Position numbers and translations under genes: made by a program. From contig NZ_CP027706.1 of the NCBI RefSeq assembly GCF_003850565.1, positions 248,001-312,000 on the forward strand: a DNA stretch of 64,000 nucleotides. The letters are read 5' to 3'. Positions 41,237 through 49,915 of this stretch are shown one piece after another. The notes beneath the pieces were generated by a model that searched no databases, was not told where the DNA came from, and worked only from the letters and a program-made list of their open reading frames with translations. Numbering within the stretch: position 1 is the stretch's first letter; each line of letters starts with the position of its first letter. The DNA comes from Pseudomonas sessilinigenes (GTDB lineage Bacteria > Pseudomonadota > Gammaproteobacteria > Pseudomonadales > Pseudomonadaceae).

Positions 41237-41397
41237 CAGTGCCACTCCTTGGCTGCACGCAATGCCCTGGCGATCTGCACTGGGGTGATTGTGTTCCGAA
41301 CCATACCTACCTCACATCTTTGGATAGGCCGCGTCATGCGGCGAAATCGGGATCAAGAATGTCCGGTGGTCCGGTGGCATATACCCTAAGCGTGGAT

Positions 41398-41430
41398 AAA
41401 AATTAAATAAACTAACTTATAGGAATATGC
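41398..41430 (-). promoter_or_regulatory. AT-rich promoter region of the SfnB/DszA/MetQNI operon
   Basis: A TTAAATAAACTAAC tract and GGAATA (41422-41427) lie 160-195 bases upstream of the first start. Read on the coding strand this is TATTCC followed by TATAAGTTAG, like the words before atsK, the hydrolase gene and metQ. Confidence 0.4.
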
Positions 41431-41489
41431 ATAGAAGAGGGTTACGTATACGTCAGGCGGGGATAGGGCGTGTGGGTATCGGGGTGTAT

Positions 41490-41645
41490 GTGGCCGCTGC
41501 CGCAGGCTGCGCATGGGTGCGCAGCGGCCGTGGATTTTGGGGTTTGAAGGCCCTGCGGGCCTTGGCGCAGCCTCGCGTTGCTCGGCAGCGGCTACAGGTG
41601 AGGGTGGCGTTTGGCGTGGCCGCTGCCGCAGGTTGCGTAGCGGCC
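41490..41645. repeat. Three TGTAGCCGCTG-type repeats in alternating orientation
   Basis: Forward copies near 41490-41512 and 41617-41637 flank a reverse copy at 41566-41595. They fill the gap between the SfnB operon promoter and the 3' end of tcyN. No gene is seen here. Confidence 0.7.
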
Positions 41646-41663
41646 TTGGGGTTTTGGGGCGGG

Positions 41664-42413
41664 TCAGGCCGAGGTGAGGAACTTGCTGAGGAACTGCCGG
41701 GTGCGTTCTTCCCGGGGGTGGGCGAACAGGGCCTTGGCTTCGCCCTGTTCGACGATCACTCCCTTGTCGAAGAAGATCACCCGGTTGGCCACGTCGCGGG
41801 CGAAGCTCATCTCATGGGTGACGATGACCATCGTGCGCTTCTCCTCGGCCAGGCCGCGGATGGTCGCCAGCACCTCGCCCACCAGCTCCGGGTCCAGGGC
41901 CGAGGTGGGTTCGTCGAACAGGATCACCTTGGGCTCCATGGCCAGGGCCCGGGCAATCGCCACCCGCTGCTGCTGGCCGCCGGACAGGCGCCTGGGGTAG
42001 GCGTCTTCCTTGCCCGCCAGGCCGACCTTGGCCAGGAGCTTGCGGCCCAGGGCCAGAGCCTGCTCGCGTGGGGTCTTCTTCACCACCAGCGGGCCCTCGA
42101 CGACGTTCTCCAGGGCGGTGCGGTGGGGAAACAGGTTGAAGTTCTGGAACACGAAACCCACTTGCTGGCGCAGTTGGCGGATCCGCCCTTGCTGCTGGCT
42201 CAGCGGGACATTGCTGTCGATGGCGATGTCGCCGATGCGGACCCGGCCGCTGGTGGGTTGTTCGAGGAAATTCAGGCAACGCAGGAAGGTGGTCTTGCCC
42301 GAGCCACTGGGGCCGATGATGGCCACCACTTCGCCTTCCTTGACCTCCAGGTCGATGCCATTGAGCACCGTCTGGCCCTTGAACTGCTTGGTCAGTTTTT
42401 CCACCACGATCAT
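41664..42413 (-). CDS. tcyN: L-cystine ABC transporter ATP-binding protein TcyN
   Basis: A 249-residue ATPase of the polar amino-acid class. Walker A is GPSGSGKTT, the Q-loop is [15 protein letters not shown], the signature is LSGGQQQR and Walker B is [14 protein letters not shown]. The extended loop [20 protein letters not shown] is typical of cystine transporter ATPases such as TcyN (YecC). It is the third gene of tcyJ-tcyL-tcyN on the reverse strand. Confidence 0.9.
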   Translation of the reverse strand: MIVVEKLTKQFKGQTVLNGIDLEVKEGEVVAIIGPSGSGKTTFLRCLNFLEQPTSGRVRIGDIAIDSNVPLSQQQGRIRQLRQQVGFVFQNFNLFPHRTALENVVEGPLVVKKTPREQALALGRKLLAKVGLAGKEDAYPRRLSGGQQQRVAIARALAMEPKVILFDEPTSALDPELVGEVLATIRGLAEEKRTMVIVTHEMSFARDVANRVIFFDKGVIVEQGEAKALFAHPREERTRQFLSKFLTSA

Positions 42414-42417
42414 GGCT

Positions 42418-43083
42418 TCAAGACTCCTGGTCGTGCCGATTGACCCGCTCTTCCAGACGGTGCTGCAGGTGCGCGAGCACGCTGGCCAGGACCCAGTAGA
42501 TCAGAGCGGCGGCAAGATACATGGTGAAGATTTCGAAGGTCCGGGCGGTGATCAGCTGCGCCTGGCGGAACAGTTCCGGGACCTGGATGGTGGCGGCCAG
42601 GGCGGTGTCCTTGACCAGCGAGATGAAGCTGTTGCCCAACGGCGGCAGGGCGGTGCGCATGGCTTGCGGCAGGATCGCCCGGCGCAGGGTCTGGGCCCGG
42701 GTCATGCCGATGCTGGCGGCGGCCTCCCACTGGCCACGCTCGATGGAGCCGATGGCGGCCCTGAGGATTTCACAGGCGTAGGCCGCCATGTTCAGGGAGA
42801 AGCCGATCAGCGCCGCAGGCAACGGGTCCAGCTCCAGCCCCAGTTGCGGCAGGCCGTAGTAGATCACGAAGAGCTGCACCAAGAGCGGAGTGCCGCGAAA
42901 GAACGACACATAGATCCGGGCGATCCAGCTCACCAGCGCGAAGCGCGACAGGCGCATCAAGGCCAGGCCGAAGCCCAGCAGCAGCCCGAAGAACATGCCG
43001 CCCAGGCTCAGGATCACCGTGTAGTACGCACCCTTGAGCAGGAATGGCGCCGAGTCCAGCGCCAGTTGCAGGCCTGCTTCCAT
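42418..43083 (-). CDS. tcyL: L-cystine ABC transporter permease TcyL
   Basis: A 221-residue permease with about five membrane segments, [20 protein letters not shown] and the ATPase-docking loop [20 protein letters not shown]. Its ATG overlaps the stop of tcyJ by one base. Homologs pair with TcyN and TcyJ to import cystine. Confidence 0.9.
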   Translation of the reverse strand: MEAGLQLALDSAPFLLKGAYYTVILSLGGMFFGLLLGFGLALMRLSRFALVSWIARIYVSFFRGTPLLVQLFVIYYGLPQLGLELDPLPAALIGFSLNMAAYACEILRAAIGSIERGQWEAAASIGMTRAQTLRRAILPQAMRTALPPLGNSFISLVKDTALAATIQVPELFRQAQLITARTFEIFTMYLAAALIYWVLASVLAHLQHRLEERVNRHDQES

Positions 43084-43880
43084 TATTGGGTGACGTCAGC
43101 GTTGAAGTATTTTTCCGAGAGTTTCTTCAGCGTGCCGTCGGCCCGCAGCTCCTCGATCGCCTTGTTTACCGCGGCCAGCAGTTCCGGTTCGCCCTTGCGC
43201 AGGGCCACGCCGGATTCCTGGCGGGAGAAGGGGTCGCCGGAGACCACCAGGGTGTCCTTGGTTTTCTTGATCAGCTCGAAGGCCGCCAGGCGGTCCACCA
43301 GGATGGCTTCGATACGGCCTACACGCAGGTCCTGGTACTTGGTCGGATCGTCGTCGTAGGTCTTGATGATGGCGTTGGGCACGTTGTCCTTCAGCCATTG
43401 CTCGTAGTTGGTGCCCAGGCCCACCCCGACCTTGTGCCCGGCCAGGTCGGCGGCGGTCTTGAACTTGCCCTCGTCCTTCTTCTGGGTCAGGGCCTGGATG
43501 CCGGAGATGGTGTAGGGGGTGGAGAAGTCGTACTTCTTCTTGCGCTCCTCGGAGATGGTCACCTGGTTGACCACGGCGTCCAGGCGCTTGGATTCCAGGG
43601 CCGCGAGGATGCCGTCCCACTTGGTCGGCTGCAACTTGACCTTGACCCCGAGCTTGTTGGCCAGGGCTTCGGAGAATTCCACTTCGAAGCCGGTCAGCTT
43701 GCCGTTTTCGTCGACGTAGCTGAACGGTGGGTAGGTGCCTTCCAGGCCGACGTTGATCACGCCCGCGTCCTTGATCTTCTGCAGTTGCTCGCCGGCAACC
43801 GCTTGCCCCATCAGTCCGGCACCGAGGGCCAGGCCCAGTGTGCCAATCAGCAGATTGCGACGCAGTACGGAAAGATTCAT
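43083..43880 (-). CDS. tcyJ: L-cystine-binding protein TcyJ (FliY-like)
   Basis: A 265-residue periplasmic binding protein. The ATG at 43880 follows AGGGG and begins a signal peptide with a twin-arginine-like start (LRRNLLIG) ending AVAGE. Core motifs are VGLEGTYPPFSYVDENGKLT, GFEVEFSEALANKLG and QVTISEERKKKYDFSTPY, as in FliY/TcyJ cystine binders. It heads the operon, behind an AT-rich promoter, next to D-cysteine desulfhydrase and serine acetyltransferase. Confidence 0.9.
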   Translation of the reverse strand: MNLSVLRRNLLIGTLGLALGAGLMGQAVAGEQLQKIKDAGVINVGLEGTYPPFSYVDENGKLTGFEVEFSEALANKLGVKVKLQPTKWDGILAALESKRLDAVVNQVTISEERKKKYDFSTPYTISGIQALTQKKDEGKFKTAADLAGHKVGVGLGTNYEQWLKDNVPNAIIKTYDDDPTKYQDLRVGRIEAILVDRLAAFELIKKTKDTLVVSGDPFSRQESGVALRKGEPELLAAVNKAIEELRADGTLKKLSEKYFNADVTQ

Positions 43881-44009
43881 GACAAGCCCCTGTGGTTTCT
43901 TATGCACGATGCGAGTGGGAAATGCAGGTCGATCGATGAGCCGGAACGCAGGTTTCATCCTGCCCTAAATGCAGCGTATGCGTCTCCCGGCAAATTCGCC
44001 TGCGCCGCG

Positions 44010-44080
44010 ACTATAAGTACTCTTTTATAGATGTAAAAATAATATAAATTCACATTTATATTTCCTAAAAGAATATCTAA
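44010..44080 (-). promoter_or_regulatory. AT-rich promoter region of tcyJLN
   Basis: An AT-rich tract with TTATATTTCC (44056-44065) followed by TAAAAGAATATC precedes the cystine operon, and the TTTCC...GAATA arrangement echoes the other sulfur promoters here. Confidence 0.4.
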
Positions 44081-44088
44081 TTCATCCC

Positions 44089-44113
44089 TTGCAGCCGCTG
44101 CCGCAGGCTGCGC
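44089..44113. repeat. TGCAGCCGCTG-type repeat
   Basis: A single forward copy (TTGCAGCCGCTGCCGCAGG) lies between the tcyJ promoter and the 3' end of the desulfhydrase gene. Confidence 0.6.
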
Positions 44114-44162
44114 ACGAGCGCAAGGCGCTCGCCTTTGCCGATGTATTTCCTTGCTCTGATCT

Positions 44163-45158
44163 TCAGCTGAAGGCCCCTGCATAAGCGAACAGCGCCGGGG
44201 CTCCGCCGGTGTGCAGGAACAGGATCGGGCCCTCCTCGAATCGCTGGCGACCGATGCCGTCCAGCAACCCGGCCATGGCCTTGCCGGTATAGACCGGGTC
44301 CAGCAGCAAGCCCTCCTGGCTGGCCAGGAGCTTGACCGCGGCCAGGGTGCCGGCATTGGGCTCGCCATAGCGCGGGGCGAAATATTCGTCCCACAGCTGC
44401 ACATTGAAGCTCGGCGGCAACGGCACGCCCAGCAGTTCGGCGGTGCGCTCGGCCAGGCCCTGGACCTTGGGCCGCTGGTTTTCCTCGGTACGCGAGACGG
44501 TGACGCCGATCACCGGCAGTTGCGGCAAGGCTTCGCTCAGGCCCAGGGCCAGGCCGCTGTGGGTGCCGGCGCTGCCAGAGGCCAGGACCACGGCGGCGAA
44601 GCGCAGGCCGCTGTCCTCGATCTGTTGCGCCAGCTCCAGGCCGGCGCGTACGTAACCCAGGGCGCCCAGGGCATTGGAGCCGCCGATGGGTACCAGGTAG
44701 GGCTTCTTGCCGTTGCTGCGCAGGCGCGCGGCCAGGGCCTGGAGCTGCTCGTCGGCCTGGTCGAGGTTGTCCACCAGCTCGACCTTGGCATCGAACAGTT
44801 CCAGCAGCAGGCGGTTGCCGTTGCCCAGGTAGTTGGCATCGTCGGTGCCGATGGGGTTTTCCAGCAGGGCGACGCAACCCAGGCCCAGTTGGGCGGCCAG
44901 TGCCGCGGTCTGGCGTACGTGGTTGGACTGGATGGCCCCGGCGGTGACCAGGGTGTCGGCACCCTGGGCCAGGGCATCGGCCGCCAGGTATTCGAGCTTG
45001 CGCAGCTTGTTGCCGCCCATGGCCAGGGGCGTGGTGTCGTCGCGCTTGATGTAGATGTCGCGGCCGGTCCAGGCCGACAGGCGTTGGAGTTTTTCCAGGG
45101 CGGTGGCGTGGCCGAGCAGGTCGAGGCGGTCGAAACGGGCGAGCTGTTGTTTGATCAT
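44163..45158 (-). CDS. dcyD: D-cysteine desulfhydrase
   Basis: A 331-residue PLP enzyme of the ACC deaminase/D-cysteine desulfhydrase family that splits D-cysteine to pyruvate, sulfide and ammonia. The PLP lysine is Lys51 in [14 protein letters not shown]. The phosphate-binding region is [14 protein letters not shown], and the C-terminal [15 protein letters not shown] is characteristic. The ATG at 45158 fits the family start. Next to the cystine transporter, it matches the E. coli neighbourhood of fliY, dcyD, yecS and yecC. It is divergent from serine acetyltransferase. Confidence 0.92.
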   Translation of the reverse strand: MIKQQLARFDRLDLLGHATALEKLQRLSAWTGRDIYIKRDDTTPLAMGGNKLRKLEYLAADALAQGADTLVTAGAIQSNHVRQTAALAAQLGLGCVALLENPIGTDDANYLGNGNRLLLELFDAKVELVDNLDQADEQLQALAARLRSNGKKPYLVPIGGSNALGALGYVRAGLELAQQIEDSGLRFAAVVLASGSAGTHSGLALGLSEALPQLPVIGVTVSRTEENQRPKVQGLAERTAELLGVPLPPSFNVQLWDEYFAPRYGEPNAGTLAAVKLLASQEGLLLDPVYTGKAMAGLLDGIGRQRFEEGPILFLHTGGAPALFAYAGAFS

Positions 45159-45199
45159 GAGTCCGCACGGAACAGGGAAGGTGCAACGACTATAGGCAG

Positions 45200-45275
45200 C
45201 GATATTTGGCCGGGCAACCGCTGCTCGCTTATGCAAAAAAGTGCTTATGTGCGCACAATTAGTTCTTAAGGGTGG
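45200..45275. promoter_or_regulatory. Divergent promoter region of dcyD and epsC
   Basis: The gap of 190 bases contains two CTTATG words, in GCTTATGCAAAAAAG and GTGCTTATGTGC, about 16 bases apart, then AGTTCTTAAGG. The CTTATG word is also found before the TonB-dependent receptor (TCTCTTATGC). It could be a shared activator site. Confidence 0.4.
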
Positions 45276-45348
45276 CCGTGACCGGGCGTAAAGTGATCGC
45301 CGTTTGCGCGGCCTGACAGTCCGGCCGCCCGAGTCTAGGAGTCTTATC

Positions 45349-46275
45349 GTGAGCGAGCGTTCCAGCCATTGGCAATTGCAGACCATCGTCGGTCAACTGC
45401 GCGATGCCCGTGATCAGTGGCGTAGCCGCAACGGTCGGGTCAGCGGCGAGCAGGGTGGCCGCGAGCTGCCGTCGAGGGCGGCCATGGCGGAGATCCTCGA
45501 GGCCCTGTGCGGCGCCCTGTTCCCCATGCGCCTGGGGCCGGTGGACCTGCGCGAGGAGAGCGAGGATTTCTATGTCGGCCATACCCTGGATGCGGCGCTC
45601 AACGCCCTGCTGGCCCAGGCGCGCCTGGAGCTGCGCTACGTGGCCCGGCAGAACGGTGAAAGCGATATCGACGTCAATGCCCGGGCGATTCGCCTGATCC
45701 AGGATTTCGCCCTGGCCCTGCCCGGCCTGCGCGTATTGCTCGATACCGATGTGCTGGCCGCTTACCACGGCGATCCGGCGGCCCGCAGCGTCGACGAAGT
45801 GCTGTTGTGCTACCCGGGCATCCTGGCGGTGATCCACCATCGCCTGGCGCACCACTTGTATGGTGCCGGGCTGCCGTTGCTGGCGCGGATCAGCTCGGAG
45901 ATCGCCCACTCGGCCACCGGCATCGACATCCACCCGGGGGCGCAGATCGGCAAGAGCTTCTTCATCGACCACGGCACCGGCGTGGTGATCGGCGAGACCG
46001 CGATCATCGGCGAGCGGGTGCGCATCTACCAGGCGGTGACCCTGGGGGCCAAGCGCTTCCCGGCGGACGAGGACGGCCAGTTGCAGAAGGGCCATCCGCG
46101 CCACCCGATCGTCGAGGACGACGTGGTGATCTACGCTGGCGCGACCATCCTCGGGCGCATCACCATCGGCAAGGGCTCGACCATCGGCGGCAACGTCTGG
46201 TTGACCCGCAGCGTGCCGGCGGGTTGCAACCTGACCCAGGCCAACCTGCAGCACGACGACGGCTCGCAGAAGTAA
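45349..46275 (+). CDS. epsC: Serine O-acetyltransferase EpsC
   Basis: A 308-residue serine acetyltransferase that makes O-acetylserine for cysteine synthesis. GTG at 45349 follows AGGAG and is preferred over an ATG 15 codons upstream. An N-terminal helical domain is followed by hexapeptide repeats of a left-handed beta-helix ([20 protein letters not shown]). The catalytic His is near residue 208 in [14 protein letters not shown]. The C-terminal tail ([15 protein letters not shown]) is longer than the core and replaces the E. coli CysE feedback tail. It provides the carbon skeleton that accepts the sulfide released by neighbouring enzymes. Confidence 0.94.
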   Translation: MSERSSHWQLQTIVGQLRDARDQWRSRNGRVSGEQGGRELPSRAAMAEILEALCGALFPMRLGPVDLREESEDFYVGHTLDAALNALLAQARLELRYVARQNGESDIDVNARAIRLIQDFALALPGLRVLLDTDVLAAYHGDPAARSVDEVLLCYPGILAVIHHRLAHHLYGAGLPLLARISSEIAHSATGIDIHPGAQIGKSFFIDHGTGVVIGETAIIGERVRIYQAVTLGAKRFPADEDGQLQKGHPRHPIVEDDVVIYAGATILGRITIGKGSTIGGNVWLTRSVPAGCNLTQANLQHDDGSQK

Positions 46276-46277
46276 CC

Positions 46278-46369
46278 TGTGGCCGCTGGCGGGCCTGCGC
46301 GGCCCGCTGGCCCTGCCACCCCCAATGCGGGCGCTGCGCGCCCGTGTGCAGCCTGCGGCAGCGGCTACA
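46278..46369. repeat. Inverted pair of TGTGGCCGCTG/TGTAGCCGCTG-type repeats
   Basis: A forward copy at 46278-46302 and a reverse copy at 46347-46369 lie directly after the epsC stop. Confidence 0.65.
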
Positions 46370-46540
46370 CGAAGCGGCTACGCATGCCCGGCAGGGCCTT
46401 CCGGGGCCGGCCGGGCTTTCTCGCCATCGATGTGGCCGCCGTGCTGAACGATTGCGTCCGGCATACGTCATACCCTTCCTTGAGCTAGCGTACTGACAGT
46501 ACCGCTGAGCCCTGCAATTGGTCCTGAACCCCTTATCCAT

Positions 46541-46570
46541 GTTTAACTTGAACGCTTGTTCAAGTTAAAC
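46541..46570. promoter_or_regulatory. Perfect 13-bp inverted repeat, probable BetI-type operator
   Basis: GTTTAACTTGAAC (46541-46553) and GTTCAAGTTAAAC (46558-46570) are exact complements around GCTT, 91 bases before betT. TTGAAC is the core word of BetI operators in choline genes, so a TetR-family choline sensor is the likely ligand. betI itself is not in the window. Confidence 0.75.
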
Positions 46571-46661
46571 CGGTGGTTCGCTGCCCGCTCACAACAGGAG
46601 GCTTGCCTTTGCTGAGTCCGTACATTTCAGCCATGTTTCACCCCTTCGAGGTGCGCCATTC

Positions 46662-48662
46662 ATGAGTGCATCATCCACCCCCGCGAACAGCCTGGTTCGC
46701 ATGAATCCCCCGGTGTTCTACTTCGCCGCCAGCTTCATCCTGATCTTCGGCGTGGTGGTGATCAGCCTGCCGGAACAGGCCGGTGCCTGGCTGCTGGCCG
46801 CGCAGAACTGGGCGGCCAATACGGTCGGCTGGTACTACATGCTGGCCATGACCCTGTACCTGGTCTTCGTGGTGGTCACCGCCTTGTCCGGCTACGGCAA
46901 GATCAAGCTCGGTGCCGACCACGACGAACCCGAGTTCAGCTACCTGTCCTGGGCCGGCATGCTGTTCGCCGCCGGGATCAGCATCACCCTGTTCTTCTTC
47001 TGCGTTTCCGAACCCCTGACCCACATGCTCCAGCCGCCCAAGGGCGAGGCCGGCACGGTGGAGGCGGCGCGCCAGGGCATGCAGTTGCTGTTCCTGCACT
47101 GGGGCCTGCATGGCTGGGGTGTGTTCGCCTTCGTCGGCATGGCCCTGGCGTATTTCGCCTACCGGCATAACCTGCCGCTGGCCCTGCGTTCGGCGCTGTA
47201 CCCGCTGATCGGCAAACGCATCAATGGCCCCATCGGCTATGCGGTGGATGGCTTCGGCATCATCGCCACGGTATTCGGCCTGGGCGCCGACATGGGGTTT
47301 GGCGTGTTGCACCTGAACTCCGGCCTCGACTACCTGTTCGGCATCGCCCACACCCAGTGGATCCAGGTCTTGTTGATCACCCTGATGATGGGTGCGGCGA
47401 TCACCGTGGCGGTATCCGGGGTCGACAAGGGCGTGCGGGTGATGTCCGACATCAACATGCTGCTGGCGGTGGCGCTGCTGCTGTTCGTGCTGTTCGCCGG
47501 CCCGACCCAGCATCTGCTCAATACCCTGATCCAGAACCTGGGTGACTACCTGGGCGCGCTGCCGGCCAAGAGCTTCGATGTCTATGCCTATGACAAGCCC
47601 AGCGACTGGCTGGGTGGCTGGACGGTGTTCTACTGGGCCTGGTGGATTGCATGGTCGCCCTTCGTGGGGCTGTTCATCGCGCGGATTTCCCGGGGCCGGA
47701 CCATTCGTGAGTTCGTCTTCGGCGTGCTGCTGATTCCCCTGGGCTTCACCCTGGCGTGGATGTCGATCTTCGGCAACAGCGCCATCGACCAGGTGCTCAA
47801 CCACGGCATGAGCGCTCTGGGCATGTCGGCCATCGACAATCCATCGATGACCCTCTACCTGCTGCTGGAAACCTACCCCTGGAGCAAGACCGTGATCGCG
47901 GTCACGGTGTTCATCAGCTTCGTGTTCTTCGTCACCTCGGCGGACTCCGGCACCGTGGTGCTCTCCACCTTGTCGGCCCGAGGCGGCAGCGCGGACGAAG
48001 ACGGCCCGAAATGGCTGCGGGTGTTCTGGGGGGCGATGACCGCCCTGGTCACCAGCGCGCTGTTGTTCGCTGGCAGCATCGATTCGCTGAAGTCGGCGGT
48101 GGTCCTGACCTCGCTGCCGTTCTCGCTGATCCTGCTGTTGATGATGTGGGGCCTGCACAAGGCGTTCTACATGGAGTCGCAGAAGCGCATCGCCCAGCTG
48201 CATTCCCTGGCGCCGGTATCGGCCTCGCGCCGGGGCCGGGGCGGTTGGCGCCAGCGCTTGAGCCAGGCGGTGCATTTCCCGTCGCGGGACGAGGTGTATC
48301 GCTTCCTCGACCAGACCGTGCGCCCGGCCATCGAGGAGGTGACGGCGGTATTCGTCGAGAAGGGACTGAACGTCATCACCCAGCCCGACCCGGCCAACGA
48401 CAGCGTCAGCCTGGAGATCGGCCACGGCGACCAACATCCGTTCGTCTACCAGGTGCAGATGCGCGGTTATTTCACCCCGTCCTTCGCCCGGGGCGGCATG
48501 GGCCCGAAAGAGCTGCGCAACCGCCGTTACTACCGTGCCGAGGTGCATCTGTCCGAGGGTAGCCAGGACTATGACCTGATGGGCTACAGCAAGGAGCAGA
48601 TCATCAACGACATCCTCGACCAGTACGAACGCCACATGCAGTTCCTGCATCTGGTGCGTTGA
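46662..48662 (+). CDS. betT: Choline/betaine BCCT transporter BetT
   Basis: A 666-residue betaine-choline-carnitine transporter with about twelve membrane helices. The BCCT signature segments include FGLGADMGFGVLHLNSGLDY and FYWAWWIAWSPFVGLFIARI with GRTIREF. A cytoplasmic C-terminal tail of about 150 residues (beginning near HKAFYMESQKRI) matches the osmosensing tail of BetT proteins. Choline is the likely substrate, supported by the BetI-type palindrome upstream. Choline import may link to choline sulfate use in this sulfur-rich region, but this is a guess. Confidence 0.92.
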   Translation: MSASSTPANSLVRMNPPVFYFAASFILIFGVVVISLPEQAGAWLLAAQNWAANTVGWYYMLAMTLYLVFVVVTALSGYGKIKLGADHDEPEFSYLSWAGMLFAAGISITLFFFCVSEPLTHMLQPPKGEAGTVEAARQGMQLLFLHWGLHGWGVFAFVGMALAYFAYRHNLPLALRSALYPLIGKRINGPIGYAVDGFGIIATVFGLGADMGFGVLHLNSGLDYLFGIAHTQWIQVLLITLMMGAAITVAVSGVDKGVRVMSDINMLLAVALLLFVLFAGPTQHLLNTLIQNLGDYLGALPAKSFDVYAYDKPSDWLGGWTVFYWAWWIAWSPFVGLFIARISRGRTIREFVFGVLLIPLGFTLAWMSIFGNSAIDQVLNHGMSALGMSAIDNPSMTLYLLLETYPWSKTVIAVTVFISFVFFVTSADSGTVVLSTLSARGGSADEDGPKWLRVFWGAMTALVTSALLFAGSIDSLKSAVVLTSLPFSLILLLMMWGLHKAFYMESQKRIAQLHSLAPVSASRRGRGGWRQRLSQAVHFPSRDEVYRFLDQTVRPAIEEVTAVFVEKGLNVITQPDPANDSVSLEIGHGDQHPFVYQVQMRGYFTPSFARGGMGPKELRNRRYYRAEVHLSEGSQDYDLMGYSKEQIINDILDQYERHMQFLHLVR

Positions 48663-48675
48663 TCCAGAGCCTCGC

Positions 48676-48701
48676 GGCCGGGGGCGCTGCTGCCCCTGGC
48701 C
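48676..48701. terminator. GC-rich stem-loop between convergent betT and a small membrane gene
   Basis: GGCCGGGGGC (48676-48685) pairs with GCCCCTGGCC (48692-48701) with one mismatch. No T-run follows, so its role as a bidirectional terminator is uncertain. Confidence 0.45.
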
Positions 48702-48707
48702 GGCGAC

Positions 48708-48971
48708 TCAAGCCCTCGCTCCGCCCATGGCCAGGTACAGCCCCAGGGCGGCCACCGGCAGGGCGAACACCAGGCAGCCGACCAGCAGTTCCGAACCCAG
48801 GGGCTGCTTGGCGCTGACCACTCCCACCGCACCGTTGAGCACGCTCAACGCCAGCCACAGCCCGCAAAAGGCGTAGCCCAGGGTCTGTTGGCCGAAGCCC
48901 AGCCGTTCACCGATATACAGCACCAGGGCCAGCAGGAGCAGGCCGAAGGCAATGACGATGGTGGTGTGCAT
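48708..48971 (-). CDS. Small integral membrane protein
   Basis: An 87-residue protein with three predicted membrane helices (TTIVIAFGLLLLALVLYIGE, AFCGLWLALSVLNGAVGV and ELLVGCLVFALPVAALGLYL). AGGAG precedes the ATG. No family is recognised, and its function is unknown. It stands alone, convergent with betT. Confidence 0.78.
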   Translation of the reverse strand: MHTTIVIAFGLLLLALVLYIGERLGFGQQTLGYAFCGLWLALSVLNGAVGVVSAKQPLGSELLVGCLVFALPVAALGLYLAMGGARA

Positions 48972-49041
48972 GAGGGGGCATCTCCTGGCGCCAGCCGACT
49001 GGCCGGAAAGAGTCCGGCGGCCCTGTTATCCAGCATAGGTC

Positions 49042-49782
49042 TCAAACCAGCCCGCCGTTGGCCCGCAGCACCTGGCCGTTGATCCAGCAGGCCGCGGGGC
49101 TGGCCAGGAAGGCGACGATGGCGGCGATGTCCTGTGGTTGGCCCAGGCGCTCCAGGGGCGGCAGCTTGGCGAAGTGCTGCACCTGCTCCTCGCTCTTGTC
49201 CTGCAGGAACAACTCGGTGGCCACCGGCCCGGGCGCCACGGCGTTGACCCGGATGTTGCGCCCGCGCAGTTCCTTGGCGAATACCCGGGTCATGGATTCC
49301 ACCGCGGCCTTGCTGGCGATGTACACCGCGTAGCCGGGCAGGTCGAGGCCTACGGTGCTGCTGGAGAAGTTGACGATGGAACCGCCCTGGTTGAGGCGCG
49401 TGGCCGCCTCGCGCAAGGCATTGAAGGTTCCCCGGGTGTTGATGGCGAAGGTGCGCTCGAACAACTCGTCGCTGTGCTCGGCCAGGGCCTGGACCTTGAG
49501 GATGCCGGCGTTGTTGACCAGCACATCGACCTTGCCCAGCTGGGTTTCAGTGGTTTCGAACAGCTGGCGTACCTGGGCGGCGTCGGCCACGTCGGCCTTG
49601 ACCGCGATGGCCTGGTGGCCGGCCTGGCGCAGCTGCACCACCAGCCGGGAGGCCTCCTCGGCGTTGCTGGCGTAGTTGATCGCCACGGCATAACCAGCGC
49701 TGGCCAGTTGGCGGGCGATAGTGGCGCCGATACCGCGCGAGGCTCCGGTGACGATCGCGACTTTGTTGGATTGAACGGTCAT
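49042..49782 (-). CDS. Short-chain dehydrogenase/reductase
   Basis: A 246-residue SDR. The cofactor motif is VTGASRGIGATIA, the NNAG motif is at about residues 90-93, and the active site has a Ser in NFSSSTVG and Tyr154-x-x-x-Lys158 (YIASK). The C-terminal WINGQVLRANGGLV is typical. It prefers NADP(H) or NAD(H), not decided here. It is divergent from a LysR regulator that probably controls it. The substrate is unknown. Confidence 0.93.
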   Translation of the reverse strand: MTVQSNKVAIVTGASRGIGATIARQLASAGYAVAINYASNAEEASRLVVQLRQAGHQAIAVKADVADAAQVRQLFETTETQLGKVDVLVNNAGILKVQALAEHSDELFERTFAINTRGTFNALREAATRLNQGGSIVNFSSSTVGLDLPGYAVYIASKAAVESMTRVFAKELRGRNIRVNAVAPGPVATELFLQDKSEEQVQHFAKLPPLERLGQPQDIAAIVAFLASPAACWINGQVLRANGGLV

Positions 49783-49915
49783 GGTGAGTATTCCTGGGCA
49801 AGTGTGGCGGTGATGGGATGTGGCGCAGGTTCACCGATTTACCCCTGTGGATAAATGCGCCAGAGTTGCCTTGACTGTTCAAGCAACGCCAACAATCTCG
49901 CCTAAGGAGCGGCCT

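Noticed and set aside
41490..41645. Alternating repeats considered as a CRISPR-like array
   Set aside because: Units alternate in orientation, spacing is irregular and the same units occur across the window. They are palindromic intergenic repeats.
46671..48650. Long antisense open frame opposite betT
   Set aside because: It is a codon-bias shadow with a composition (His, Gln, Glu, Arg) seen in all such mirrors. BetT on the plus strand has clear motifs and a ribosome site.
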